Assembly: GCA_016703105.1 (NCBI GenBank)
Contig: JADJCS010000002.1
Location: 186,001 to 250,000, forward strand
Direction: 5' to 3'
Origin: Flavobacteriales bacterium
Lineage (GTDB): Bacteria > Bacteroidota > Bacteroidia > Flavobacteriales_F > PHOS-HE28
DNA: 64,000 nt
Shown here: positions 56,701 to 64,000 of the stretch, piece after piece
How positions within the stretch are numbered: position 1 is the first letter of the stretch
Layout of the letters: each line of letters starts with the position of its first letter
Translations under genes and position numbers: made by a program
Notes under the pieces: generated by a model
The model's input: only the letters and a program-made list of their open reading frames with translations
Told to the model about the DNA's origin: nothing
Databases searched by the model: none

Positions 56701-57397
56701 TGTTGATGCACAACAGGATGTCGTGCGCGTTGCTGTCCGCTTGGTCGACGTAGTGGCTGTCATTGCTGGCGATGATGGGCACATTGTACTTGGCCGCCCA
56801 CTGCACCAGCACCGCGTTCACCTTGTCCTGCTCGGGGATGCCGTGGCGCTGCAGTTCGATGTAGTAGTCTTCCCCGAAGAGATCGAGCCACCACTTGAAC
56901 TCCGCCTCACCGGCCGCTTCGCCCTTGCGCAGAATGATACGCGGCACGCTCGCGCCCAGGCAACAGGTGGTGGCGATCAGCCCCTCGTGGTATTTCAGCA
57001 CCAGCTCCTTGTCGATGCGCGGATACTTGCTGTAGAAGCCGTCGATATAGCCCAGCGAACAGAGCTTGCTCAGGTTCTTGTAGCCCTGCGCGTTCTTCGC
57101 GAGCAACAGTTGGTGGAAGCGTTGGTCGCGGTCCTCGCGCGTGAAGACCTTCTTGTGCCGGTCCTCCACCAGGTAGAACTCGCAACCGACGATCGGCTTC
57201 ACCTTCGGCGTACCGTCCTCGTGCTTATGCTTGCCCGCTTCCGCCACGAACTTGAACACCCCGAACATGTTGCCATGGTCCGTGATGGCCAGCGCGGGCT
57301 GCCCATCGGCAGCGGCCTTCTTGTACAGGGCGGGAATGGCGGCAGCGCCGTCGAGCAAACTGAATTGGGTGTGGACGTGGAGGTGGGAGAACTTCAT
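53726..57397 (-). CDS. dnaE: DNA polymerase III subunit alpha, with an in-frame repeat insertion
   Basis: This 1223-residue protein is the replicative polymerase. The N-terminal PHP domain starts MKFSHLHVHTQFSLLDG and has ALAITDHGNMFGVFKF. The polymerase active site contains PDIDTDF near residue 440. A fingers region and an OB fold follow near 1010-1080 (DVSFAGIVTKAEHRIAKSGK). Residues about 331-347 (ASGERPVASGQQPVASDG) are an insertion encoded by seven heptamers of the window's repeat type, sitting in the linker between PHP and polymerase domains. The usual start is kept; a -7 box is at 57420. Confidence 0.95.
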   Translation of the reverse strand: MKFSHLHVHTQFSLLDGAAAIPALYKKAAADGQPALAITDHGNMFGVFKFVAEAGKHKHEDGTPKVKPIVGCEFYLVEDRHKKVFTREDRDQRFHQLLLAKNAQGYKNLSKLCSLGYIDGFYSKYPRIDKELVLKYHEGLIATTCCLGASVPRIILRKGEAAGEAEFKWWLDLFGEDYYIELQRHGIPEQDKVNAVLVQWAAKYNVPIIASNDSHYVDQADSNAHDILLCINTGEKQSTPKADDGDEEGSKGKRFAFYNDEFFFKTTAQMSTVFSDLPEALDNTNLIVDKIEPLKLKKDILLPNFQIPEGFADQDEYLKHLTYQGAIRRYLASGERPVASGQQPVASDGIERGLVGGIESLDPKIKERIDFELFTIRTMGFSGYFLITQDFINHGRDIGVLIGPGRGSAAGSVVAYCTGITNIDPIKYDLLFERFLNPDRKSMPDIDTDFDDEGRQKVIDYVVEKYGRNQVAQIVTYGGMAAKSSIRDVSRVMDLPLQEADRLAKLVPERPGIELGRVLRAPLEGEGSLKAKENLGADEIANVKQLREILESGELTADVLREAEKVEGSVRGVGIHAAGIIIAPSDLTEIIPVCVSKESQLYITQYDGKVIEDAGVIKMDFLGLKTLTIIRDALRMIDANHGIRIDIDAIPLDDAKTYALYQRAETNGTFQFESVGMQKYLRELKADKFGDLIAMNALYRPGPLEYIPSFIRRKHGLEKISYDLPEMEELLKETYGITVYQEQVMLLSQKLAGFSKGDADVLRKAMGKKDRATLDKMKGKFLEGTSANGLEAKVCAKVWTDWEAFAQYAFNKSHSTCYAFVAYQTAWLKANYPSEFMAAVLTHSQSSIDKVTFFMEECRRMGIKVLGPDVNESQFQFSVNKAGQIRCGLGAVKGVGEGAVETIVQEREKDGPFITVFDLMRRVSLRAANRKALESLAYAGAFDSLKVQRAVFFHSAGEGRPTFMETLARYGQQHQDGEDSSQVNMFDLGTEGAGIPEPTLPQIEGWSALEKLHYEKEVIGFYLSGHPLDDHRLEIKHLCHNTLVQLTDLKALAGRDVSFAGIVTKAEHRIAKSGKPFGSFSLEDHAGSHDFMLFSEDYMKYKLYLQQGTLLFVKGRAAERTWGRDEGQMEFKISSMDLLSDVREKYITKLNLKLEAERVDDDLARELGLLLRSSPGKCKVSFQIASPHENMVVEAPSKGLSVTVSEDLIRGLDGLAQVSWSLS
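56358..56406 (-). repeat. Seven-heptamer repeat inside dnaE
   Basis: Seven consecutive 7-base units of the type CTGGCCA/CTGGCTG/CTGGCCG/CTCGCCA fill exactly 49 bases. They translate on the minus strand into an imperfect 7-residue repeat (ASGERPV, ASGQQPV, ASDG). The unit is close to self-complementary. Surrounding dnaE sequence is non-repetitive. Confidence 0.8.
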
Positions 57398-57419
57398 AAG
57401 ACGATGGCGGAGCGGGGCA

Positions 57420-57427
57420 CGAAGTTA
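57420..57427 (-). promoter_or_regulatory. -7 box TAACTTCG before dnaE
   Basis: TAACTTCG lies 22 bases before the ATG at 57397. Confidence 0.45.
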
Positions 57428-57495
57428 TCCTCGGAGAAGGGTGTTGATCGGTCCAGTTATTCACAGCCGATCGGACTTGGTCAGCGCATCACCCA

Positions 57496-59022
57496 TCATA
57501 GACCATCATAGAACTTCCGCACGTCCATGGTGAGCTTTTCCAGTTCCGCTTTGATCGCGTACATCATGTGACCACCCTGGTAGTAGCTCATGGTGATGTT
57601 GTCCCGGAACTCCTCGTGGAGGAACATGTGGTCCACGGTGTATTCGGTCGCGAAGTAGGGCGTGGCGAGGTCGTAGTAGCCGTTGCAGATGAGGACACGC
57701 AGGCGCGGGTTCTTGTGGATCGCCATGCGTAGCGTCTCGGCATTGTTGAGGAAGCGGTTCTGATCCGCGCCGTAGCTCCACGGATGCACCTTGCCCGTGA
57801 GGATCTCGTACACCTTGTCGCTGTTCTTGTAGTTGAGGGTGGTGCGCAGATGGTCGTTGATGGCTACCGTGTATGGGCCGAATACAGTGAGGTTGTAGCT
57901 GGGGTCGAAATCGTAGCCCTGGCCACCGTCGGTGCGGTCGATGCCTTTGATGGTGCCATCGAAGCGTCCGATGGTCCGGCTATCGCTTCGCAGTAATTCC
58001 TTGGCGAAGATCCCGGTGCTGATCCGGTAGTTGTTCCGCGCGATCACCCCTTTGTCGATCCCGATATATCCGCTCAAGCGGAGCGCCATGGCATCGCGCT
58101 CCTCCTTGTTGGTACGGTCGCCCTTCATCAAGAAGAGCGTGTACTCGTTCAGTGCGAAGCGCTCCACTTCGTCCAGCAATGCGGTTTGAGTGGGATAGCG
58201 GACCTTGTCGAGCTTGCCGTGGTAGTGCGCCGCAGCGGCGAAGCTGGGGAGGAAGAGGGAATAGGGCAGGTCGTTGCCTTCGTTCCCCCAAAGCGTTTGG
58301 AAATTCATCACGGCGGAGACCAGCACGATGCCGTTGAGGTACATGCCGTGGCGGTCCTGCAAGTAACCCGATAGCCCAGCGGCCCGCGTGGTGCCATAGC
58401 TCTCGCCGGCCAGGAACTTCGGGGAGGACCAACGACCATGCTCGGAGATGTACTTGTGTATGAAGTCGCCGACGCTATGGAGGTCCTCCGAATAACCGGT
58501 GAACTCCTTCTTGTCCACGTCCTCGGCCGGACGGCTGTAGCCGGTCTCGATCGGGTCGATGAACACCAGGTCGGTGCGATCGAGCCACGAGAAGGTGTTG
58601 TCCACGGTGGTGTAGGGTGGTCCTTTGCTCGTGCCGTCATCTTCCATTACCACGCGCTTCGGCCCCAGCGCCCCCATGTGCAGCCACACCGAACTGGAAC
58701 CCGGTCCTCCGTTGAAAGCGAAAGTGATCGGACGCTTGGACGGATCGCTCACCTGGTCGCGCGTGTAGGCGATGTAGAAGTTGTGCGATCGTTTCACGCC
58801 TTTTTCATCCAGCAGGACCAGGTGACCAACGGTGGCTGTATAGGCGATGCGGTCGCCATTGATGATGATGCTGTGCTTGGTGACGCTCGTCTCCGGATAC
58901 GCATAGACCACCTTGCTCTCCGGCTTCGCTTTCTCCTTCTCTTTTTCCTTCTCCTGGGCGCAAGCGATGGAGGGTATGCCCAGTATCACTAGTGCTGCCA
59001 GGACGTGCTGAACGGTGCGCAT
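57496..59022 (-). CDS. Secreted S10-type serine carboxypeptidase-like protein
   Basis: The 508-residue protein has a signal peptide (MRTVQHVLAALVILGIPSIACAQ) followed by a charged EKEKEKEKAK stretch. The alpha/beta hydrolase of the serine carboxypeptidase family shows GGPGSSSVWLHMGALGP (oxyanion), nucleophile LAGESYGTTRAAG, acid in GYYDLATPYFAT and histidine in YYQGGHMMY. Bacterial S10 members are usually periplasmic. The longer frame to 59142 has no support. Confidence 0.88.
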   Translation of the reverse strand: MRTVQHVLAALVILGIPSIACAQEKEKEKEKAKPESKVVYAYPETSVTKHSIIINGDRIAYTATVGHLVLLDEKGVKRSHNFYIAYTRDQVSDPSKRPITFAFNGGPGSSSVWLHMGALGPKRVVMEDDGTSKGPPYTTVDNTFSWLDRTDLVFIDPIETGYSRPAEDVDKKEFTGYSEDLHSVGDFIHKYISEHGRWSSPKFLAGESYGTTRAAGLSGYLQDRHGMYLNGIVLVSAVMNFQTLWGNEGNDLPYSLFLPSFAAAAHYHGKLDKVRYPTQTALLDEVERFALNEYTLFLMKGDRTNKEERDAMALRLSGYIGIDKGVIARNNYRISTGIFAKELLRSDSRTIGRFDGTIKGIDRTDGGQGYDFDPSYNLTVFGPYTVAINDHLRTTLNYKNSDKVYEILTGKVHPWSYGADQNRFLNNAETLRMAIHKNPRLRVLICNGYYDLATPYFATEYTVDHMFLHEEFRDNITMSYYQGGHMMYAIKAELEKLTMDVRKFYDGL

Positions 59023-59215
59023 GCAGGCAATGCTAGGTATTGCATCATCGGTACACAAACGGAACAGGCCGGACCGGTTGAAGATCCACGAGCGACGTTC
59101 TGAGGCAGCTTGTGCTTCCAGCGACGGGGCTGGAGGATCCATGGAACTACACGCGAGCGCTGCCTTTGTTGCGCATCTTCACACCGCGCCGCCGCAACGG
59201 CTGGTGCCCAGAACC

Positions 59216-59626
59216 ATGGACCAACGCCCACCTCTTCCACCCTTCACCGAAGCCACCGCCCGCGAGAAGATCCAAATGGCGGAGGACGCCTGGAACAGCA
59301 AAGATCCCGAACGCGTGGCCAAGGCCTACACGCCCGATAGCGAGTGGCGCAACCGTTCGGAGTTCATCACCGGGCGCGATGAGATCATCACCTTCCTGAA
59401 GCGTAAGTGGGCGAAGGAGCTGGACTACAAGCTGAAGAAGGACTACTGGGCCCACGGTGACGACCGTATCGCCGTGCGGTTCGAGTACGAATGGCACGAC
59501 GAGCAAGGCAACTGGTTCCGCAGCTACGGCAATGAGAATTGGGAGTTCGATGCGAACGGCCTGATGCGGAAGCGCTACGCGAGCATCAACGATGTGCCGA
59601 TCCGCGAAAAGGACCGGTGGATCTAG
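59216..59626 (+). CDS. DUF1348 / NTF2-like family protein
   Basis: The 136-residue protein begins MDQRPPLPPFTEATAREKIQ. It has the family pattern AEDAWNSKDPERVAKAYTPDSEWRNRSEFITGRDEI and HDEQGNWFRSYGNENWEFD. It is a single NTF2-fold (cone-shaped) domain, substrate unknown. Its stop overlaps the convergent DUF1697 stop (CTAG). Confidence 0.9.
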   Translation: MDQRPPLPPFTEATAREKIQMAEDAWNSKDPERVAKAYTPDSEWRNRSEFITGRDEIITFLKRKWAKELDYKLKKDYWAHGDDRIAVRFEYEWHDEQGNWFRSYGNENWEFDANGLMRKRYASINDVPIREKDRWI

Positions 59627-60168
59627 CCTTCCTCGCCGATCCGGACGAGTTCGTTCACCGTCCGCCAATTGCGCGTGGTGGCCCGCACCTTCAGCTTGCT
59701 CTCGAACCAGAGGTTGTTGAGCTTGCTGTTGCCGTATCCGTCCGGGCAGTGGACGTAGACCTCTCGGCCGTGGAGCGCGAAACTGTCGTTTCCGCAGGTG
59801 GTCCCGGTGATCTTCTCCGCTTCTGCTTGCTTCGGTGCTTCAGCCAGGAAAGTCACATGTAGCTTGTCCAGTTCGATGCCTTTGTGTTTGAGGTAGGGGT
59901 TTGCCTTGGTCACTGCTTTCAGCTCTTCCATCGATCGCACAAGTACGGGTACCTCGTAGTCGTACTTCTTCTTGATCGCCGCCTCCACCTTTCCAGCGAA
60001 GGCGGTCGGGTCGATCTTGCCGCCCTCGAAGATCACGTTGCCGCTTTGGATGTAGGTGCGCACGTTTCCACACTTCAGTCCTTCGAAGAGTTCTTTCAAC
60101 TCCTTCATCGGCAGCGGGCGTGCGCCGCTCACGTTGATGCCGCGCAGGATGGCAATGTGGGTGCTCAT
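59623..60168 (-). CDS. DUF1697 family protein
   Basis: The 181-residue protein begins MSTHIAILRGINVSGARPLPM and has the family motif NVRTYIQSGNVIFEGG and VHCPDGYGNSKLNN. The function is unknown. The start 9 bases upstream (MKHMSTH) is possible. Confidence 0.9.
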   Translation of the reverse strand: MSTHIAILRGINVSGARPLPMKELKELFEGLKCGNVRTYIQSGNVIFEGGKIDPTAFAGKVEAAIKKKYDYEVPVLVRSMEELKAVTKANPYLKHKGIELDKLHVTFLAEAPKQAEAEKITGTTCGNDSFALHGREVYVHCPDGYGNSKLNNLWFESKLKVRATTRNWRTVNELVRIGEEG

Positions 60169-60237
60169 GTGTTTCATCCCGACTTGTTTGGGGCGATCGC
60201 TCAAAGGAAAGCACCGTGACCCGACGGTCGGAAACTC

Positions 60238-60245
60238 TACTTTCG
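60238..60245 (+). promoter_or_regulatory. -7 box TACTTTCG before the Rieske oxygenase
   Basis: TACTTTCG ends 3 bases before the ATG at 60249, which means transcription should start at or beside the start codon. It argues against the frame's upstream start at 60216. Confidence 0.55.
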
Positions 60246-60248
60246 GTC

Positions 60249-61325
60249 ATGCCCATCTTCGAGGTGCACCCCGACATCGCTCAGGCGCGGACCCTCGCGG
60301 CCGAGTTCTACACAAGCCCGCAGCACTTTGAGGCCGCGAAGGAAAGGATCTTCGCTCCGAGTTGGCAGTACGTCGGTCACATGGACGAGCTGATCGAGAA
60401 CGGTTCGGCGTTGCCGATCACACTATTGGAGAACTGTCTCGACGAACCACTGGTGCTTGTGCGGGATGCTGAGGCGCGAATACGATGCCTTTCCAATGTA
60501 TGCACGCACCGGGGCAATATCCTGGTGAATTCGCCTTGCCGCGTGGACAAGTTGCGCTGTCGCTACCACGGCCGACAGTTCCGTTTGGACGGCCGCTTCG
60601 CGAGTATGCCTGAGTTCTCAGGCGTAAAAGACTTTCCCAGTGCCGCGGACGACCTGTGCGAGCTGCCTTTGCACCAATGGGGCAAATTGCTCTTCGCCGG
60701 TCTGGAACGGGCTCCTGCCGATGCTTTTCCGCCCATGGAGCAACGCATGCAGTGGTCGCCGATGGATCAGCTCGTCTTCCGCCCCGATCTTTCCACCGAT
60801 CACGTGGTACACGCCAACTGGGCGCTGTACGTGGAGAACTACCTCGAAGGCTTCCACATTCCCTTCGTACACCCTGCGCTGAACGCCGTGCTCGACTTCA
60901 GTGACTATACCACGGAGCTCTATTCACGATCCAGCCTTCAACTGGGCATCGCGACGAAGGACGAACTCTGCTTCGATATTCCGCCCGGGCATCCGGACCA
61001 CGGCAAGAAGGTGGCCGCGTACTATTGGTGGGTCTTCCCGAACCTGATGTTCAACTTCTATCCCTGGGGACTTTCCTTGAACATTGTTCAGCCACAAGGC
61101 GTGAGCCTTACCAAGGTGTCATTCCTCGCGTTCGTACGCGATGAGAGCAAGTTGGGCAAGGGGGCCGGCGCGGGGCTGGTCCAGGTGGAAAAGGAGGATG
61201 AGCAAGTGGTGGAGGCCGTACAACGCGGTATCCGTTCACGCCACTACACGCATGGCCGCTATTCGGTAACCCGTGAGCAGGGTACCCACCATTTCCACCG
61301 GCTCATCGCTGCGGCCATGGGCTGA
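60249..61325 (+). CDS. Rieske non-heme iron oxygenase, alpha subunit
   Basis: The 358-residue protein begins MPIFEVHPDIAQARTLAAEF. The Rieske [2Fe-2S] site is CTHRGN (near 89) and CRYHGRQF (near 107). The catalytic iron site is in VENYLEGFHIPFVHP, with both histidines present, and downstream acidic residues. It resembles choline-monooxygenase-like or aromatic-ring oxygenases. No reductase or ferredoxin gene lies nearby. Confidence 0.92.
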   Translation: MPIFEVHPDIAQARTLAAEFYTSPQHFEAAKERIFAPSWQYVGHMDELIENGSALPITLLENCLDEPLVLVRDAEARIRCLSNVCTHRGNILVNSPCRVDKLRCRYHGRQFRLDGRFASMPEFSGVKDFPSAADDLCELPLHQWGKLLFAGLERAPADAFPPMEQRMQWSPMDQLVFRPDLSTDHVVHANWALYVENYLEGFHIPFVHPALNAVLDFSDYTTELYSRSSLQLGIATKDELCFDIPPGHPDHGKKVAAYYWWVFPNLMFNFYPWGLSLNIVQPQGVSLTKVSFLAFVRDESKLGKGAGAGLVQVEKEDEQVVEAVQRGIRSRHYTHGRYSVTREQGTHHFHRLIAAAMG

Positions 61326-61331
61326 GGCGAT

Positions 61332-61802
61332 CTACTCGGCGCGGCAGATCGGATCGTGGCGTACGGGGAAGTTCACCGAGTTCGCGATGAAGCACCACTT
61401 GTTGGCGAGTGCATGGAGTTCGTTGGCCTTCGCGATCATGCTTGCTTCGCGCACGGTCACTTCGGGATGCAGCACCACTTCGATGAAGCGGCCGCTCGCA
61501 TCCTCGAAGGTCTCCATGCTGCCTGTGGCGTGGTCGATGTAGCCCGTGACGACCACGCCGTTCACCACGCAAGCATGGAGGTAGCTCAGCATGTGGCAGG
61601 CGCTCAGGGCCGCAACAAGAAGTTCCTCCGGGTTGTGGCGCGAAGCGTCACCACGAAAGGCCGGATCGGCGGATCCGAACAGATCCACCTTGTTGGCGAT
61701 GCGAATGACGTGATCGCGCTTGTAGTTCCGATAGCCGTCGGTGCCCGTCCCGAGGTTGCCGGTCCATTCCATCGTCAGGGCATACTGATGTTGCATCGCC
61801 AT
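61332..61802 (-). CDS. OsmC family peroxiredoxin-like protein
   Basis: The 156-residue protein begins MAMQHQYALTMEWTGNLGTG. The OsmC motifs are HNPEELLVAALSACHMLSYLHAC (first catalytic Cys) and NKWCFIANS (second Cys). Members reduce organic hydroperoxides. The start at 61796 (MQHQYAL) is also possible; a -7-like box CAACTTCG lies just upstream. Confidence 0.9.
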   Translation of the reverse strand: MAMQHQYALTMEWTGNLGTGTDGYRNYKRDHVIRIANKVDLFGSADPAFRGDASRHNPEELLVAALSACHMLSYLHACVVNGVVVTGYIDHATGSMETFEDASGRFIEVVLHPEVTVREASMIAKANELHALANKWCFIANSVNFPVRHDPICRAE

Positions 61803-61827
61803 GGGGCGAAGTTGCGGCACAGCCGGA

Positions 61828-61835
61828 TACCTTCA
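61828..61835 (+). promoter_or_regulatory. -7 box TACCTTCA before the NTF2-like gene
   Basis: TACCTTCA ends 4 bases before the ATG at 61840, so the mRNA should be leaderless. Confidence 0.5.
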
Positions 61836-61839
61836 CGCC

Positions 61840-62301
61840 ATGTCCGTGATCACCCGCTTCTACACCGCCTTTGCGCAACGCGACTGGGCTACGATGGGCG
61901 CCTGTTACCACGACCAGGCCCGCTTCGGTGATCCAGCTTTTCCCGACCTGGACGCCGCAGGGGTCCGTGCGATGTGGAAGATGCTCGTGACAGGTGGGAA
62001 GGACCTGCGCATCATCTTCACGGTGCTTGAGGAGAACACCTCGGGTGGCAAAGCGCATTGGGACGCCTACTACACCTTCAGCAAGACCGGACGGAAGGTG
62101 CATAACAGCATCACCGCTACGTTCACCTTCAAGGACGGGCTGATACTGACGCACCAGGATCACTTCGACTTCTGGCGCTGGAGCCGGCAGGCGCTGGGGA
62201 TATCCGGACTTCTCCTCGGTTGGACACTAATGCTCCGGAAGAAGGTGCAGGGGGTCGCGGCGGGGTCGCTACGATCGTTCCGCGCCAAAGAGGGCGCTTG
62301 A
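61840..62301 (+). CDS. SnoaL/NTF2-like domain protein
   Basis: The 153-residue protein begins MSVITRFYTAFAQRDWATMG, the usual opening of SnoaL-like cone-fold domains, and has a basic C-terminal helix (LLGWTLMLRKKVQG). It could be an epimerase- or isomerase-like protein; no partner is obvious. I reject the start at 61801, which lies upstream of the -7 box. Confidence 0.83.
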   Translation: MSVITRFYTAFAQRDWATMGACYHDQARFGDPAFPDLDAAGVRAMWKMLVTGGKDLRIIFTVLEENTSGGKAHWDAYYTFSKTGRKVHNSITATFTFKDGLILTHQDHFDFWRWSRQALGISGLLLGWTLMLRKKVQGVAAGSLRSFRAKEGA

Positions 62302-62311
62302 GCGATCTAGT

Positions 62312-63469
62312 CTAGTATTTAACGAACCGCGCAGGCGCCACGGATCCATCCACTTGCAGCAGGTAGGTTCCTGGCTGAAGGGTCGCGATATCGATGGCGG
62401 AGGCGAAGGCTTGCAGGCGAATGATCCGCCCCTGTGCATCGCGGATCGTGATCGAAGTTCCATGTCGTGCTTCGCCGCGTAGGGTAATGCGGTCTTCCGC
62501 AGGGTTCGGGTGAACGGACCATGTGTCCTCATTGCGGAGCTCGGCAAGCCCCACATCCGGTGCGATGCTCCATCCAATGTCCGCCAGCATCCCGATGCAG
62601 ATCGGGCCAGGCCAATGGTTCGCATCACCCGGTGAACTGAACGGTGTCATCAGTTCATTGGGGTTGCTGTTCGGGTACGTGCTTTCATTCAGGTGGACAC
62701 AACTGCTGCCCAGTGCGAACGTGCTTGGAGAATAGATACGAACGGTTGCTCCACCGCTCGCCTGTAGACCTTCGGGTCCGTTCCAGCGCAATTGGTTGCT
62801 AGTGAAGAAGGACCCGAGCGGTGCGGAAGGGTTGGGCACATCCACCCTCCTCCCTTGCGTGGATGCTTGCAGGAAACGCTCGCACATCCCGGGCATCGTC
62901 TCCCGTCCCGGCCAGGGGAAGCTCGTCATCAGCGGGAATAAGTCCGCCATTTCCTATAGACCCAAGGAACCCTCGGTGCCGATTTTCTTGGCCAATCCCA
63001 CGAAGCCGAGCCCATGCCCCAATTCATGCAAGGCCACACTCACGAGATCGTGTTGTCCGCCGCCGGGGTTGCCATCCAGGCCGGTGTACCAATCGATGTT
63101 GATCTCATCATTGTTCAGGAATACATCGATGTCGTTCTCACCCGGGTTCAGTTCCGATCCGGTGATCGAATTGGCGAGCGCGGTGGCATACCAAGTGGCG
63201 GCTACTGGAGCACTGATGAAATCCTTCCGCCCGTTCGGGAAGGTGATGCCGAGCGTGCCTGCACCGAGCGGGAACCAAGCCACCCGCACTTTGATCGGCA
63301 CATCCGAAACGAGGATCCCCGCCCAGATATCCGCCGCGTGCTCCACGGCGGCATTGGCCTGTGCGTCGGGCGGTGTGCCGATGAAGGTGATGTCGAACGT
63401 GGTGGCTTTCGTCGTCGTCCCATGCAGGATGACGATCAATGCAATGGCACGAAGGAACGATCGAAGCAT
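62312..63469 (-). pseudogene. Secreted metalloprotease with T9SS tail, interrupted by an amber codon
   Basis: The first part begins MLRSFLRAIALIVILHGTTTKA and carries the zinc-binding motif VALHELGHGLGFVGLAKK (HExxHxxGH). Then an in-frame TAG sits at 62956-62954, after EGSLGL. The same frame continues EMADLFPLMTSFPWPGRE, NPSAPLGSFFTSNQLRWNG and the T9SS tail (VHPNPAEDRITLRG, ending APARFVKY). A single TAG-to-TGG change would join both parts into 385 residues. It is a nonsense mutation, a read error or a suppressed stop. Confidence 0.8.
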
Positions 63470-63472
63470 AGC

Positions 63473-63480
63473 GCAAGATA
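63473..63480 (-). promoter_or_regulatory. -7 box TATCTTGC before the metalloprotease
   Basis: TATCTTGC ends 3 bases before the ATG at 63469 (spacer GCT), the closest spacing in the window together with 60238. Confidence 0.45.
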
Positions 63481-63532
63481 GCCGACGCGGTGGGCAGAGG
63501 GGATTATTCCTACCCGTATCCCGGCTGCTATG

Positions 63533-64000
63533 TCAACAGATCTTCACGAAGCGCGCGGATACGGAACCGCCATCCTGATACGAGGCCCGGATCACATACG
63601 GGCCTTCCGGTAATGCGCTGATATCGAGGGAGGATCCGGCCCTTCCGGCCCGGACCGGCGCGATGAGCACGACCTGTCCGCGCACATCCAGAACTTCCAG
63701 ACGCACTGGATCCGATGTTCCGCCCAAGTGGTCAATGATCAAAAGATCCTGCGCCGGATTCGGATGCATGCGCAGCTCTAGCGCCCTAGCGGCGGATGGT
63801 GCGTTGATCCCCGTGTTGAGGCATCCCGGTGCGTAGAAGCTTGACAGCATACGCACATAGGCCGCTTGCGTGTAGATACCGATCTCGGTCACCGTCCAGG
63901 AATTGATGGGCCAGTTGGTGTTGAAGTCCTTCCAGGATTTCTGCGCGGGCTGGTTCTTGGGCGGTTCTATGCTTTCAGCGATGCACAGTGCATTGTTCTG
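63533..64000 (-). CDS. T9SS type A surface protein, N-terminus off the window
   Basis: The frame is open to the window end, giving 155 residues of C-terminal sequence. The first residues (QNNALCIAESIEPPKNQPAQ, then WKDFNTNWPINSWTVTEIGI) belong to an unknown domain. HPNPAQDLLIIDHLGG and LPEGPYVIRASYQDGGSVSA, ending RFVKIC, form the T9SS sorting domain. The GTG at 63892 is internal. Confidence 0.85.
   Translation of the reverse strand, partial: QNNALCIAESIEPPKNQPAQKSWKDFNTNWPINSWTVTEIGIYTQAAYVRMLSSFYAPGCLNTGINAPSAARALELRMHPNPAQDLLIIDHLGGTSDPVRLEVLDVRGQVVLIAPVRAGRAGSSLDISALPEGPYVIRASYQDGGSVSARFVKIC

Noticed and set aside
58930..58975. EKEKEKEKAK stretch as a regulatory repeat
   Set aside because: It is a charged linker after the signal peptide of the S10-type enzyme and a low-complexity run of codons, with no other sign of function.

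Overview
The window looks like Bacteroidota, probably a high-GC relative of Flavobacteriales. The evidence is the large number of secreted proteins with type IX secretion (T9SS) C-terminal sorting domains of types A and B, SBBP, PKD and choice-of-anchor L surface proteins, a TonB of the Bacteroidota type, and promoters of the TTTG-N19-TAnnTTTG class. The clearest promoter precedes a tRNA-Asp gene. The species cannot be named from the sequence alone.

Layout. 1-7138: surface and secreted proteins and a 4HBT thioesterase. 7139-7910: a decayed nucleotidyltransferase locus between two copies of an unusual hairpin element built from 7-nt repeats. 7911-10868: hisS and hutH, with another heptad element between them. 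10914-12810: a wrecked FG-GAP/VCBS secreted-protein gene with long G tracts. 12817-15932: alpha/beta hydrolase, TonB-type protein, secreted protein, TerC membrane protein. 16113-17338: a frameshifted IS3-family insertion sequence cutting a low-GC foreign gene (17339-17784). 17841-20634: DUF4159 protein, rsmE and a multi-pass membrane protein. 20756-25127: three secreted proteins, two of which are tail-fibre-like. 25152-26687: serine hydrolase. 26688-27248: a gene-free block full of palindromes. 27249-28274: a VKA-repeat secreted protein. 28278-32629: a MacAB-type ABC efflux operon. 32771-44861: a tightly packed minus-strand run of very large T9SS surface proteins, with a divergent plus-strand pair at 45026-49003. 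49105-59022: housekeeping genes (recQ, tRNA-Asp, DUF58 protein, trxA, dnaE) and an S10-type peptidase. 59216-62301: small enzymes (NTF2-like, DUF1697, Rieske oxygenase, OsmC). 62312-64000: a secreted metalloprotease with an in-frame amber codon and the C-terminal end of another T9SS protein.

How it fits together. About fifteen genes encode proteins exported by Sec and then T9SS, and these form the cell-surface layer. TonB and the ABC efflux operon are the envelope energy and transport parts. The rest is core information processing.

The most unusual features are four. First, degenerate heptamer-phased palindromic elements occur three times between genes and once in frame inside dnaE. Second, -7 promoter boxes (TAnnTT[CGT]) lie only 3-8 nt before several start codons, which suggests leaderless mRNAs. 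Third, the 26.8-27.2 kb non-coding block holds a 20-bp perfect palindrome and a 145-bp multi-stem element. Fourth, many single-base frameshifts, several at G runs, are confined to accessory genes.
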